Assembly (NCBI RefSeq): GCF_001540865.1
Contig: NC_033625.1
Span: 11,326,373-11,390,372, forward strand
Direction of reading: 5' to 3'
Length of the DNA stretch: 64,000 nt
From: Ananas comosus
Taxonomy: Eukaryota > Streptophyta > Magnoliopsida > Poales > Bromeliaceae
This document shows, one piece after another, positions 1 to 12,593 of this stretch. Under the pieces are notes generated by a model. That model ran no database searches, was not told the DNA's origin, and saw only the letters and a list, made by a program, of their open reading frames with translations. Numbering within the stretch: position 1 is the stretch's first letter; each line of letters opens with the position of its first letter. The position numbers and the translations under genes were made by a program.

Positions 1-362
1 TAAGTTTTCAGTTTCGACCCGGTTTGGTCATCGAAAACTATACCGAACTGTAATCTTTATCATATGGCTGTCTGATTTTATTTCTCACTCTACAGGTGTC
101 AGAATGGTATGAAACTTTAAATCTAGCCTCATAAAAATATTTCTGACATATTCTCCAGTTTTCATAATTTTCTGACACTGTGCATTTTCTGCTAATTTAT
201 CTGCCCCGTTTCTCACAGAAAATTCTAAATCTTCTGTTTTCGCTCCGATTTCAGTACAAGTCATTTCCAATCTATATTTCACTTCTCTAAACCCAATAAA
301 ATAGTATCTCATACTATTTTTATTTATTTTCACCTTTATACTTAAAAATCCGGTATGTTACA
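1..362 (-). repeat. Gypsy LTR remnant, minus orientation
   Basis: The segment ends in CCGGTATGTTACA. Read on the minus strand this gives an LTR start (TGTAACATACCGG) that resembles the starts of other LTRs in this window, such as the one ending at 30158. No coding capacity is recognisable. The left part runs out of the window, so the family and extent are uncertain. Confidence 0.35.
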
Positions 363-436
363 TTCCACCGCAACCTCACCGGAACCATTTAAATGTACAC
401 CGTAACTTCATAGTTTTAGAAGTCCGGTACCTTACA
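363..436 (-). repeat. short LTR-end fragment
   Basis: A second LTR-start-like boundary (CCGGTACCTTACA on the plus strand) lies directly left of the broken Gypsy gag-protease. It suggests one or two nested LTR insertions cut away the pol part of that Gypsy element. This rests on boundary similarity only. Confidence 0.3.
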
Positions 437-459
437 GCTAGCAAGTCCACGGGCATGAT

Positions 460-2102
460 CTAATCTCCAACCCGAACAGGGCAATTGGGGCAAAACTCCC
501 GAATATCGAAAGAATGATCGGGTACAACAACTCGTCCCGAATGCAACAAGGATACAAGTGAGATGCCATGCAACTCGGCAAACAGCCGATCTATGAATGA
601 ATGCGATGCACCAGTATCAAACAAAGCTCTAACTCGAATACCATAAAGTGATATGATACCTGCGACTACATTCTCGGCTGCCGCCGCCTCCTCAGTCTGG
701 GCCGCATACATGCGCCCGCTCGCGGCCTGTCGTGACCCCTCCGCCTGCCGCTGAACTGGCGGCCGTCCTGCCTGGTGATGCGCAGAAGATGTCCCCTGAC
801 TGGGACCTGGTGATGTTGGTGCAGATGCCGAAGATGGCGCTGGCGCTGAACCTCTCGGGGAGTCCGACTGGAAGTGGCCCTCCTGGCCACACAAGAAGCA
901 CCTGCCCCGGCTGCGTGAACACTGTCGTGGGTAGTGGGGACCACCACAAATCACGCAGCGGGGAGCTTGGCGACGATCGGGTCCTCCTCTCTGAGTAGAC
1001 GAGCCACGTCCCCGCGACTGGCTCCGACACCTGGGGTGCCTCGGCGGCCTCCGTGAGTGCGTCTGACTCACACTCTCAGCTGCGGGCCTCTTGCCCTTGC
1101 CCTTATCTAGGGCCTCGCGTCGCTCCTGCAAATCCGCCGCTCCTGCCTCCACTATCAATGCTCGATCCACAACCTCCCGGTAGGTCTGGAGGTTGGAGGA
1201 CTGTACCAACCGAAAGATAGAAGGCCACAACCCGCGCTAAAAAATGCGGGCCTTATCCTCGTCATCCCTCACAACGAACGGTACATAGTGAAGTAGCCGA
1301 GAGAACTCCCTCTCGTACTCGGCCACTGACCGCTTATCCTGGCGCAAGCTGTGCAAGTCCTGCTCCATCTTCCTCTTGACGCTGGTCGGGAAGTAGTGTG
1401 CCAGAAGAAGCTCCTTGAATCGCATCCAAGTAATCGCTGCCAAGTCGGTGTTGGGGTTGTCCTGGATATCCAACCACCAACGGTAGGCCTTGCCGTCGAG
1501 AAAGTGAGTGGCGAGCCAAACTCTGTCCCGCTCCTCCACAAAGGTGTCTCGAAAAAGCTTCTCCATATGCATCAACCACTTCTCAACAATCCAGTGGTCG
1601 ACGTTCTCGCCGTCAAACATCCTCGGGCTGCACCTCCTGAACTCACTGAGGCGTTCTATGAGCCGATCCCGCTCGGCTCCCTCGGCCATCACGGGGAAAG
1701 CTACCCCATGGCCGGTCTCTGAACTGGGGGTACCGCAGCCACCTCCTCCCGAGGTATGGTCGCCGGTGCCGCACGGGAAGAACTGGGCGTGGGGGACTGC
1801 GCCCTCGGTGCGACGTCCACCACGGGTGCTGGCGGTGTGGGACCCTGGGTCTCCCTCGAAGCCGCCGCCTGCAGAAGTAGGAGGTCCTTAAGATGCTTCA
1901 TCCGCGCCTCTTGCCGCTGAGCCACCTCAGCTTGTCGCTGCGCCGCTGCCGTCTGCTGCGCCAACAAATCAGTGAGGACCGCAAGCTGGGTCCTCAAGTC
2001 ACGAACCTCACTGGATCCGGAAGTAGCGGAGGTCTCAACCTCCTCGGGGTGTGCCGCATCATCCGCCCCGGCAGACTGGGAGCGTGTAACCGGCATCGTC
2101 AC
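460..2102 (-). pseudogene. Gypsy retrotransposon gag and protease, broken
   Basis: Minus-strand remnant of a Ty3/Gypsy polyprotein. Reading from 2102, the N-terminal part carries a glutamine-rich coiled-coil-like stretch (LLAQQTAAAQRQAEVAQR). From about 1689 follows a retrotransposon gag domain (WLMHMEKLF, FLDGKAYRWW, HYFPTSVKRK). Next come a basic region, a CCHC zinc knuckle (CFLCGQEGH; its last Cys appears replaced by Ser) and the aspartic protease start with the catalytic motif FDTGASHSFID. It is dead. A TAG after residue 133 is followed by a frame change, a second TAG stands at 1237-1239 and a third at 460-462, where a Trp codon is usual. Reverse transcriptase and integrase are missing, because the sequence changes into LTR debris at 437. 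The matching primer site and LTR lie on either side of the Copia insertion (2418-2430 and 12054 onward). Confidence 0.87.
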
Positions 2103-2434
2103 TACAAAACATAAAAGCGCAAGTTAGTAACCCGCGCTATCGCATCCTTGCTCAAAATAGATAAAACCCAAATCATGCGAAAGTAAGGAAGAGTCCTTCG
2201 CTACTAACTCCCGATGTTACGTTGTCGGCCGCCAACGTAACCCTCCATGAAGTTAGAAGCCATGCACTCCGATCGAACTCTAACTTTTTAGAGTTATCAA
2301 GACACCCAATCAGGATACTTTCGCTCACAAGTCAATTAGACATCGTCTCTCACGAGCCTAATTCCTATAGTCCAACCGGCCTAAAGTTTGCTAGGTCCAC
2401 TAAGACTCAACCCTAGGCTTTGATACCAAATTAA
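2103..2434 (-). other. Gypsy leader with primer-binding site
   Basis: Non-coding leader of the minus-strand Gypsy element. The minus strand at 2418-2430 reads TTTGGTATCAAAGC, close to the complement of the initiator Met tRNA 3' end used as primer site by plant LTR elements. Copia inserted immediately next to it. No other gene is seen. Confidence 0.6.
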
Positions 2435-3629
2435 TGGAAGATATGGATCCCAAGGATCTAAAAGGTAAGTAACACCTAGAGGGGGGTGAATAGGTGTCAA
2501 AACGGCAAACTCAAAAATCTCGATGCAAATAAAACAAAGTAGCGGAAAATAAAAATAGCACACCGAGAATTTAACGTGGGAAAACTCCAAACGGAGTGAA
2601 AAACCGACGGGACCGATCACGCGAAGAAAATCCACTAAGAAAACTTGAGTACAAGTGATTTTGACAAAAATACACGACTCAATTTACCGAATTCCCGTTG
2701 ATAGTGATCTTCGCCGGTCCTCGATCGATAGGAATCCTCCAACCGATCCTGCTGTAACTCCTTGCAACGTCAACGCCTCAACTCCTCGAAGCGTCCACCG
2801 AATCCTCGGCTTCACGCGAGATCCACGCGCCAAACCTCCTTCCGGAGCTTGTAGAATCGAAGATTTGTGGTGATTTAATCTTTGAATCCCATAAGCTATG
2901 AGGGTTTGTCTTTTAATCAAACATCGACTTGATTCTCGAATAAGATCTCAAGTAAAATCGAAGAACCAAGTCGATTGTTGAATTTTCGAAACTTGTTATG
3001 TGAATGAAGCATTGAAATGGAAAAAACAAGTTTCTAGGGTTTAGAATCAGTAAATATTCAAAGCCTTAGGTTTTTAGATGACCCCCATAGCTTATTTATA
3101 TATTTAGAAGACTTAGAAGTAGACTAGGATTGTAAAAAGTCCTTTTTTAAAAACCTGTGTCGTCCTCAGAGACCGGTCTGTGAGAGACCGGTCTCTCAAG
3201 TGAGGAAGCGGTCCCTCGCTGCGTGTTCAAAAACACAACGTTCGGGAACCGATCTCTCAAGCTTGAGACCGGTCCCTCGCTGCGCGACAGAATTACCAAG
3301 GTTCGGGAACCAGTCTCTCATCTCAGGGGACCGGTTGCATCAAAACTCACGCAGTGAGGACCTTAGGGGAACCGGTCTCTCCAACTCAAGGACCGGTCCC
3401 AGAACACAGAAAAGTTCAGTAAAATAGTTTTAAAGCAATCTAAGCCTTCTGAACTTATTCTAATTAAGTATCTTCACCACAAATGATCTTTTCTTCATAC
3501 CTTAGGTGCCGAATTATACGAATAAATCTTTGTTCTTCAATTTGGATCTTTTCCTCAAAACTTCCGCGATCAACTCTTCAAGACTCCAATCTACTTTACA
3601 AAATTCGCCAACCTATAAAATCCTTAACA
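2435..3629 (-). repeat. 3' LTR of the Copia element
   Basis: Direct repeat of 10832-12046. On the minus strand it begins TGTTAAGGATTTTATAGG and ends near CCATATCTTCCA. About 230-470 bases from its start lies an array of ACCGGT-centred palindromes (3168-3406), followed by a TATA-like AT-rich stretch. It is about 20 bases shorter than the 5' LTR, mainly because one palindrome unit is absent. Confidence 0.92.
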
Positions 3630-4095
3630 ATCTCCCCCTTTGGCGATTTCGTGACAAAATATACTACAAAGCTCATACACAACTCAGAAACAATAAAAAG
3701 AAGATCATCGCAATCACCGAACGACAATCTCCAGTATGATCGATCCAATAAACGAAAATTACAATTTTCAAAACCTTATTACAAACTCTATGACTTAGAC
3801 TTGGAGTTTTGAAGTTTTGAATATTCCTGCAAAAACATTCTTAAAACACAATCAAGATTCAAGCATATTTATCATAAAAGATTAAACATAAAGTCAAAGC
3901 AATCAAAGCAACAAGTCATAGTCATAGTTCATAGTTCATAGTTAAGCACCTAAACAACCATCATCAAATTTACACAAAAATAAATATCATCATCATCATG
4001 AGCCATCATCTCATCATCATCATAAGCCATCATCATATCATCTCCCCCTTTTTGTCAGAAAGCACCAAAATGACAAAGGAGGAACCCCGTAACAT
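3630..4095 (-). other. Copia 3' untranslated part with two polypurine tracts
   Basis: Non-coding. On the minus strand a polypurine tract AAAGGGGGAGAT (3630-3641) abuts the 3' LTR, and a second copy AAAAAGGGGGAGAT lies at 4040-4053. Multiple polypurine tracts are known from SIRE elements; the abutting one would prime plus-strand DNA synthesis. An ATC-rich simple repeat fills about 3955-4040. Confidence 0.75.
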
Positions 4096-5454
4096 CTAAT
4101 CGGAATCATCCCCTGGAGGTAAATTTGCTCGGCAACATTCTAACTTGTCAAAAATCGCCTGCATTAACCGCTTCATTTTGCTTACATCCTTCCGTATTGC
4201 AACTTGTTCCGCAGACAGTTTCTGAAGCTCCTCAGACAAACGTTGTTGCTCATGATACACAGAGAAAACTGAGACATCTTCCTTGGAAATGTCCATAGAA
4301 GGACGTGAAGAAGTAGCAGCAGTAGGAGGTGGAGCAGCAGAAGGGGAAGAAGCACGCCGAGATGGAGTACGAAGCTGCACCGAGGACTTCACAAATGTCC
4401 GCTCATTGATCCGACCCAAGCTGTGCTCATAAGATGCACAACGAACATCCACGTCATGAAGTCGCAGAATCCTCATAATAGTCAATGGAAATGGCAACCT
4501 TTTATTTTGTCCTGAAGTCTTGATATCCTTTGCCATTCTCCGCCAGATCAAAAATGGAATATTCATGTTAATATTTTTGGTACTTACAATATCCGGCCTT
4601 CCCAAGAGATACATATACAGGATACGATCCCATCTCAGAATCTTCGTGTTTGCAAGAGGCAAAATGTTGTAGCAAACCACGAAGTTCAGAAACCTATACT
4701 CCATTTTGAAATTTTTGGACATAACCATAATTCCATTTGACTCAGTACCCGGCATGCAAATAGTGTTCACGATACGGTTCTAATCCCGAAGTGAGTCAAA
4801 CCCAGCCTGCAAATATTCCACTCCCTCTGTCTTTGCTTCCATACCTAGCACAGACGCTATCGTATCAGGAGTGATTGATAACTCAACACCATGTACGGAA
4901 GTGGTGAATACGTACGGGCCTCCGTCGGAGTCACTCAAGTGACCTGCTCTCATATAGAATTCTCTAATCAACTCCAAACAGAACCCAGTTTGTTCCGGAA
5001 AATCACAAATCTGATGAAGATTTCCCTGTTCAAATAAATCCTGAAATCCCGACACACAGCTAATGATACTAGCAACTCCAACATCGCGCTCACCAATACA
5101 ATGCTTCGACGAGTACATTGACCGTCGAGCAGATGGAACATCCTGTAGACTGTGACGCGGAGGCTCAGAACTTTGTTCTCTAATGTCAACACCTCCAGAC
5201 TTGCGACGACCGGTACGTTCAGTTGGCTTTCCTTTGCCTTTATCCACGGCTTTTCCTTTTTCCTTTCCTTTCCTTGTATCCTTATCCTTAGCTAACACCT
5301 CTGGAACAAAAGCCTCCCAATCCGGCTCGTTCTCCTCAGATTCGTCGCCTGGAGCATATTCGCTCTCTTCATCTTCCGGTTGATACTCAACCGGCCGTTT
5401 AGCTTTGGATCGTTGTCGTTTGCTTCCGCGACCACCCCTAGCCATAAGGACCAC
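4096..5454 (-). pseudogene. SIRE env-like / plant transposon protein ORF
   Basis: One reading frame of about 450 codons broken by a single TAG (4780-4782). The N-terminal 100 residues are strongly charged and low in complexity (Lys/Arg and Glu/Asp blocks). A globular domain follows with LIREFYMRAG, YVFTTSVHGVELSITPDTIA and VLGMEA, typical of the 'putative plant transposon protein' domain found downstream of pol in SIRE elements. The C-terminal part has a Pro/Ser/Ala-rich linker and a predicted coiled coil (EELQKLSAEQVAIRKDVSKM). I see no clear signal peptide or membrane segment, so 'envelope' describes position rather than shown function. It lies between pol and the 3' LTR on the same strand, where these ORFs normally sit. 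Confidence 0.75.
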
Positions 5455-5684
5455 AAGTACAAGAATCCACGAGTATATTTTGAAGAAATGCCCTGTTAAA
5501 TATAATGATTTTTACATATGACACATAAGAACACTTAATTTTTATTTCCAAAAATTTTCAGAAAATTGGTATATAAATGCTAGATAGTCCCAGGGGCCTC
5601 AAGATCATGAGAAACACGAACAAATCATGCACCAAAATCAGCCAAAAACAAATTTTCACAGAAATTTTGAAAAAATAATTTTGA
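5455..5684. other. spacer between pol and env-like ORF
   Basis: AT-rich stretch inside the Copia element with no ORF or motif recognised. The missing RNase H terminus would be expected to begin here but is not present. Confidence 0.5.
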
Positions 5685-8600
5685 TCATGAAAAACCTATA
5701 AAAAATGAACCAAAAAGATGAAGAAATGCTAGAAAAGATGAAAACATCAGTTCTCTTAAAAAGTGATATCTTAGTTCAATATGTTTTGTTCGAGAATGTA
5801 AAATAGGGTTTTTAGAAATATTAATTGCACTTGTGTTGTCACACAGAATACTAAGAGTGGTGGAAGGGATCCGATAGTCGCTTAGTAAACTCTTCATCCA
5901 GATCAATTGAGTAGAGCAACTTCCGGCCGCAATGTATTCAGCTTCTGCAGTGGAAAGTGCAATACAATTTTGTTTCTTACTGTACCAAGCAACCAAACAG
6001 TGTCCAATGTAAAAACAAGCTCCACTAGTACTTTTCCGATCATTTGCGGAGCCTGCCCAGTTAGCATCTGAGTAGCTGATTAGATCAAGAGATGTTCCCA
6101 TAGGATACCAGAGGCCATACTCGGTTGTACCTTTAACGTACTGAATGATCCTTTTAACCGCTTTCAGATGTACTTCCTTAGGGTTAGCTTGATAACGAGC
6201 ACAAATTCCAACACTAAACGCAATATCTGGTCTGCTCGCAGTCAAGTACAATAGGCTACCAATCATGCTTCTGTATTGTTTCTCATCCATACTCTGACCT
6301 TCTGAATTCAATCTCAGTCCTTTGTTGCTTGTACCCATCGGAGTGTCAAAATCTTTTGCATTGTCCAATCCAAATTTCTTAACCAGTTCCTTTGCATACT
6401 TGGTTGGAGACAAATGAATTCCATCTTTTGATTGTTTAACTTGAAGTCCAAAGAAATAATTAAGCTCCCCCATCATCGACATCTCAAACTCGCTGGTCAT
6501 CAACTTTGCAAAATCAGCGGCATCCTTATCTTTAGTAGCCCCAAAAACTATGTCATCAACATAGATTTCTGCAACAATGAAATTATCCTTCAAGTGTTTT
6601 ACAAAGAGAGTTCTATCCGCTCCCCCTCGGTTGTAGCCCTTTTCCAAAAGATATTTTGTCAAGCGTTCGTACCATGCGCGCGGAGCTTGTTTTAGTCTAT
6701 AAAGTGCCTTTTTCAGTCGAAAAACGTGATTTGAAAATTTTGAGTCTATGAAACCTTTCGGTTGTTCAACATAAACTTCCTCTTTTAAAAATCCGTTTAG
6801 AAATGCACTTTTAACATCCATTTGAAAAAGAGTGATTTTAAAATGGCAGGCAATCGCGAACAAAATACGAATGGATTCAAGACGAGCAACCGGGGCGAAG
6901 GTTTCATCAAAGTCTATTCCCTCAATTTGTGAGTAGCCCTGAGCAACAAGTCTTGCTTTATTTCGAACAATAGTACCATCCTCATTTTTCTTATTCTTAA
7001 AGATCCATTTGGTACCTATTATGTGTTGTTGCTCAGGACGCGGTACTAATTCTCATACATCATTGCGAACGAATTGACCAAGTTCTTCTTGCATGGCATT
7101 TATCCAATATTCATCACGAAGAGCTTCGTCGATATTCTTTGGCTCGATCAAAGAAACATAACACGCAAATTCACATTGTAACTGACTTCTTGTTCGCACA
7201 CCAACATTAGGATCCCCAATGACATTTGATAAAGGATGATCTCTTGACTCTGTCAGGGGTGTAGTCTCAGGAGATATGCTAGGGATTTCAGATGAGATGT
7301 TTTGAGGCTCAGATGAATCATTTGATGGAATATTTTCGGAGGATGCAATGGAATTATCAAGTGCAGAAACATCATCATTCACAGGCAATACAAATGGAGA
7401 ATCATTATTATCATCATTCATCAAGGAGTTAGAAGAACCATTCACAGAAGAACTTACAGAAGAAGCTTCATCTACTTTTATATTGATAGATTCTATCACC
7501 ATTTTAGATCGTAAATTGTACGCACGATAAGCACGACTTGTAGTAGAATAACCAAGAAAAATTCCTTCGCCACTTCGGGAGTCAAATTTTTCAAGATTTT
7601 CACGATCCCGAAGGATAAAACATTTACTCCCGAAGACACGAAAGTATTTAATATTAGGTTTCCTACCAAGCCAAAGTTCATATGAAGTATTCAAAGTACC
7701 CGGGCGCACATAAATCCGATTGATAACATAGACAGCCGTGTTCACTGCTTCGGCCCAAAAGTATAAAGCAATTTTCTTACTATGAAGCATAACGCGAGCC
7801 ATCTCCTGTACAACCCGATTCTTGCGCTCAACCACTCCGTTTTGTTGGGGTGTATAAGGAGCCGAGAATTCATGTTTAATGCCATTTGAAACACAAAAAT
7901 CAACAAATTTTGAATTTATGAATTCTCCCCCTTGATCACTTCGAATACGTATAATTTTATCATTCCGTTCAGTCATAAGACGAAGACAGATTTCAGAAAA
8001 AGAATCAAAAGTATCAGCTTTTTCTCGTAAGAAGGCACTCCATACAAAACGAGTGAAATCTTCAACAATAAGCAAGATATATCGTTTTCCACCCAAACTT
8101 TGAATCCTAGATGGTCTCATTAAGTCCATGTGTAGTAACTCTAAAGGCTTAGATGTCCCTAAATGGTTCAAATTCTTATGTGCGGTTTTAGTTTGTTTCC
8201 CCAATTGACAACCCCGACACACAGTGTTCTCTTTGAAGTCTATCTTAGGTACACCTCTAACAACCTCCTTCTTTGTTATCTTGGATAGCTCCTTAAAGTT
8301 TATGTGACCTAGTCGTTCATGCCATAAAGTTTCAGTCTCTAATGACGCTAGGCTACAATGTTCAGTCGAAGAACTAGGAACTACATAACAATTATTCTGA
8401 GATCTAATGCCCTTTAAGAAAAGATTGTCATTACGAGTCACATGGCATTCTTTATCGAAAAAATTTATAGAATACCCATCATCACACAGTTGGCTTATGC
8501 TTACGAGATTAGATTTAAGCCCCTCAACATAAAAGACATCATTCAACGTAGGGCCATCTGAGATAGTCACTGTTCCTTTTCCAACGATTTTTGACGATCG

Positions 8601-10799
8601 ATCGTCTCCAAAAACAACAAGTCCTCCGGAGATTTTTTTCAAAGAGGTTAAGCAACTTTTATCTCCGGTCATGTGACGGGAACAACCACTATCCAGATAC
8701 CATGAAGCATTATCGTAAGCATGAAGCGAAGTGTGAATGACTAAGCATGGGAAGAGTTCACCTTTGCGCACCCAAACCTTACCTGTTTTGGATTGCAACG
8801 GTTTGCTTGCTTTTGTTGATGTTGGCTTGTCGACGATTTGAATTGACTTCTTCTTCATATCCTCCTTCTTTGGTTTCCATGCTTGTTTTGCCATTGATTT
8901 CGGCGCATTTGGTGTCCACGTTTGTTTCTTCTTATGATCGACCTTCTTTGAAGTCCAAGTTGACTTCCCTTTTAATATAGGATTATTCTTCATGGGCAAT
9001 GTTCTTTGGTTCAAGGGTGTTGTTGAGCTCTTTCCCTTTTGCTTGCAAAACTTCTGTATGTGTCCTAAAACACCACAAATATGACAAGTTTTGTTAGTCA
9101 AATTATTTTTAGGAGGGACGAACTTACCATAAAGTTTAGGAACTGTTTTTGACGAGTTTCCATCATCTTTCTTCATTACTTGATCAATATACGTCCGTTC
9201 ATAACCAAGTCCAAGTTTGTTTGTTTGACCAAGTCCAACCATCTTGTCGAGTTTACTTGATCCAGACGAAAATTGGTTCAAATCTGACTTTAGTTGAATA
9301 ATCGTCTTGGTGAATTCCATATTTGCTTCTCTAGCTTCTGAGTATTGCTTGGTGAGAAAAGTGATATTCTCCACCTAAGTCTCTTTTTCCTTTTCAAGTA
9401 ACGAACACTTCTCAATTAAAGAATTATAGGCCTTTGTCAAACCATCTCTCTCTTGTTCTAAATTCTTTGTTAGTGAGGCCAATTTTGAATTCTCTTGTTC
9501 CAACTCATGTAGACTTCGCCGCAGTCTCTTGTTATGTTTAGCCACCTTCTTTGATTCGATAACCAATTGTTGATATGCTGCGACCATGTCATCTTCGTCT
9601 GATTCTTCATCTGATGAGTTGTCCGAAGATGACTTCTCATGTATAGATGACATAGAGATAGAATCTGCAGATGCTAAACACATGAAAGTTGAATCCTGTG
9701 CAATCAGTGCCGTGGCATTTACATCCTCTTCACTCGAAGTGGAATCGTCAGACGAGGTGTCGTCCCAAGTAATAGCTTGCATCGCTTTCTTCTTCAACAA
9801 CTTTTTATTAGGACAGTCCGATGCAATATGGCCAAAGCCCTTACATTTGTAGCATTGAATTTGACCTTTACTGCTTTTCTTCTCTTTTGTAGAGTCCTTT
9901 TGAAAGTTATCCGATTTTCTGAATTGTGATGAGGAAGAAGAAGACAGTCCCCCTTTAGATTTGCTTGTCTTGGAGGAAGTAGACTTGGAAGGAAACTTCT
10001 TTCTAAAGTTCTGATGGAACTTCTTTGTTAGAAGTACTAGTTGCTTTTCAAAGTCCTCCAGGGTTTGCTCCGACTCCGAGTCTGATGAAGTTGAAGTGAC
10101 ATCTCCTTTTGTTGATTTTAGAGCCATCCCTGAAGCTTTAGAAGAAGACTTGGAAGAAGACGAATTAGAAGGAAAAGTCATCTCATAAGTTTGAAGAGCA
10201 CCTACTAATTCTTCTACCTTAAGTTCATCAGGATGTTTAACTGTTTCAATGGCCGCAACCTTAGGACGAAAACATTCGGGAAGGGTCCTCAAAATTTTTT
10301 GAACAATTTTGGAATCGGGAATTTTCTCGCCCAAGTTAGCACACGTGTTTACAATGTCTTGCAAACGAGTATAATACTAGGTAAAAGATTCATGTTCTTC
10401 CATACGAATAGAATCAAACCTACTGGTAAGCATTTGCAATTTTTGAATCTTTACCAAGCTTGTACCCTCGTGTGTAACTCGTAAAGTGTCGCAAATTTTC
10501 TTAGCAGTTTCACACGCCGAGACACGAGAAAATTCAGTTTGATTTAAAGCATTAAATAAGGCATTGATACCCTTTCCGTTGAACGAAGATAATTCGTTTT
10601 CCTCTTTTGTCCACTTATTTTTAGGTTTCGGACCGGTAACATTCTCGACAACTTCGGTAGGATGTTTCCACCCGAATTCAATGGCTTGCCATACCCGCTC
10701 GTCGATAGCAATAAGAAACGCCCTCATACGGACTTTCCAATAAGCATAATTAGTGCCATCGAAGAGAGGGGGTCGATTAATGTTACCGCCCTCGGCCAT
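5685..10799 (-). pseudogene. Copia gag-pol polyprotein, interrupted
   Basis: A single frame of about 1700 codons starts at ATG 10799. In order: gag (PPLFDGTNYAYWKVRM; UBN2-type), CCHC knuckle (CYKCKGFGHIASDC), serine-rich and coiled-coil regions, a second knuckle-like motif (CHICGVLGHIQKFC), protease with WYLDSGCSRHMTG, and the pre-integrase zinc motif (HERLGHINF ... CRGCQLGK). The integrase shows its D, D and E residues in HMDLM, RSDQGGEF and PQQNGVVERKNR. Then come reverse transcriptase ([11 protein letters not shown]) and RNase H ([20 protein letters not shown]). Stops in frame are TAG 10377-10379, TAG 9375-9377 and TGA 7053-7055 (an expected Trp). The RNase H end is abnormal: after HFLREL the frame runs into unrelated residues, so the last conserved residues are lost. 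No frameshift is needed to read through, which suggests decay mainly by point mutation. Confidence 0.92.
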
Positions 10800-10817
10800 G
10801 AATTACAACCTATACCC

Positions 10818-10829
10818 GCTCTGATACCA
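10818..10829 (-). other. Copia primer-binding site
   Basis: The minus strand reads TGGTATCAGAGC, the standard plant initiator-Met tRNA primer site. It lies two bases from the 5' LTR end at 10832, where minus-strand DNA synthesis would start. Confidence 0.85.
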
Positions 10830-10831
10830 CT

Positions 10832-12046
10832 TTGAAGATATGGATCCCAAGGATCTAAAAGGTGAGTAACAACTAGAGGGGGATGAATAGGTGTAAAAAC
10901 GGCAAACTCGAAAATCTGGATGCAAATAAAATAAAGTAGCGGAAAATAAAAATAGCACACCGAGAATTTAACGTGGGAAAACTCCAAATGGAGTGAAACA
11001 CCCACGGGACCGATCACGCGAAGAAAATTCACTAAGAAAACTTGAGTACAAGTGATTTTGACAAAAATACACGACTCAATTTACCGATTTCTTGTTGATG
11101 GTGATCTTCGCCGGTCCTCGATCGATAGGAATCCACCAATCGACCTTGCTGCAACTCCTCGCAGCGTCAACGCCTCAACTCCTCGAAGCGTCCACCGAAT
11201 CCTCGGCTTCACGCGAGATCCACGCGCCGAACCTCCTTCCGGAGCTTGTAGAATCGAAGATTTGTGGTGATTTAATCTTTGAATCCCATAAGCTATGAGG
11301 GTTTGTCTTCTAATCAAACATCGACTTGATTCTCGAATAAGATCTCAAGTAAAATCGAAGAACCAAGTCGATTGTTGATTTTTTGAAACTTGTTATGTGA
11401 ATAGAAGCATTGAAACGGAAAAAACAAATTTCTAGGGTTTAGAATCAGTAAATATTCAAAGCCTTAGGTTTTTAGATGACCCCCATAGCTTATTTATATA
11501 TTTAAAAGACTTAGAAGTAGACTAGGATTGCAAAAAGTTCTTTTTTAAAAAACCTGTGTCGTCCTCAGAGACCGGTCCTCTTGAGGAGACCGGTCTGTGA
11601 GAGACCGGTCTCTCAAGTGAGGAACCGGTCCCTCGCTGCGTGTTCAAAAACACAACGTTCAGGAACCGGTCTCTCAAGCTTGAGACCGGTCCCTCGCTAC
11701 GCGACAGAATTACCAAGGTTCAGGAACCGGTCTCTCATCTCAGGGGACCGGTTGCATCAAAACTTACGCAGTGAGGACCTTAGGGGAACCGGTCTTTCCA
11801 ACTCAAGGACCGGTCCCAGAACACAGAAAAGTTCAGTAAAATAGTTTTAAAGCAATCTAAGCCTTCTAAACTTATTCTAATTAAGTATCTTCACCACAAA
11901 TGATCTTTTCTTCATACCTTAGGTGCCGAATTATACGAATGAATCTTTGTTCTTCAATTTGGATCTTTTCTTCAAAACTTCCGCGATCAACTTTTCAAGA
12001 CTCCAATCTACTCTACGAAATTCGCCAACCTATAAAATCCTTAACA
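10832..12046 (-). repeat. 5' LTR of the Copia element
   Basis: Pair of the LTR at 2435-3629. The ACCGGT palindrome array (11566-11817) has one more unit than the 3' LTR, near 11575-11600. A TATA-like run (AAATATATAAATAAGC, minus strand, about 11490-11506) lies about 60-70 bases downstream of the array, so the array occupies the position of promoter or enhancer sequence. Confidence 0.92.
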
Positions 12047-12053
12047 ATTAATC

Positions 12054-12593
12054 TGTCACGCCCCGGGACCGGCAGAGGCCCTCCCGGTAGTGTGCCCAGA
12101 CCCGCCATGTGTCAACACATATAAGGCGTCTACAACACCAGCGGAAATAAAAGCAAGAAATAATCTACATCTAGAGATATCAGAGCAAGTATGATTCTAT
12201 CATCTATAACAAGAGTAAAGGAAACATAACCAAAACAGTAAAAGTAAGATATAAAGTAGTACAATATCTGTCTCTAGTACAAAAATGGTGGTCTCTATAG
12301 AAATGCGGGTACAACTCTCGATCTCTCACAAAATAAATCAACGAGAGGTAGACCACTTATCGAATCGTCCTCGAAGGAAGCTAGCTCGAAGTAACTCCCT
12401 TCCCGCGGTCCCTAGCCTCTCCCGGCGTGGAAGGCTATGAAAGAAAATATAAAACAGAGGGCGTGAGAACTATAATTTATAGTTCCCAGTGGGCAATTAC
12501 TGACCTCAGCTCAATGCACCACTGGGCCCCAAAAGAAAAAGGTAAGTAACGACAATAATAATAAACAATAAAGAGCGAGTATAAAAACTGCTG
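12054..12593 (-). repeat. Gypsy LTR fragment, minus orientation
   Basis: Begins TGTCACGCCCCGGGACCG, the reverse complement of the LTR end GGGGCGTGACA. It is separated from the 2435-12046 insertion by only the target duplication and two bases, so it is the 5' LTR of the broken Gypsy whose gag lies at 460-2102. It contains the conserved LTR hairpin at 12461-12493. The remainder is cut off at about 12594 by another Copia LTR. Confidence 0.8.

Larger units (their letters stand above)
2435..12046 (-). mobile_element. complete Copia (SIRE-type) LTR retrotransposon
   Basis: A 9.6-kb element flanked by an exact 5-bp duplication ATTAA (2430-2434 and 12047-12051). The two LTRs are at 2435-3629 and 10832-12046, about 1.2 kb each and highly similar by eye. 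The primer site TGGTATCAGAGC follows the 5' LTR, and polypurine tracts AAAGGGGGAGAT precede the 3' LTR. The internal region holds gag-pol in a single frame and then an env-like ORF. The order gag-PR-IN-RT-RH marks Copia. The downstream env-like ORF and the doubled polypurine tract are known hallmarks of the SIRE/Maximus lineage. It sits inside a Gypsy element, between that element's LTR and primer site. The ORFs contain four stop codons, so it is defective though structurally whole. Confidence 0.94.

Noticed and set aside
3200..3427. Open frame over the ACCGGT array, also at 11581-11844 and 60399-60692
   Set aside because: The peptide repeats the array (RPVP, TGLS) and the region is LTR promoter sequence.
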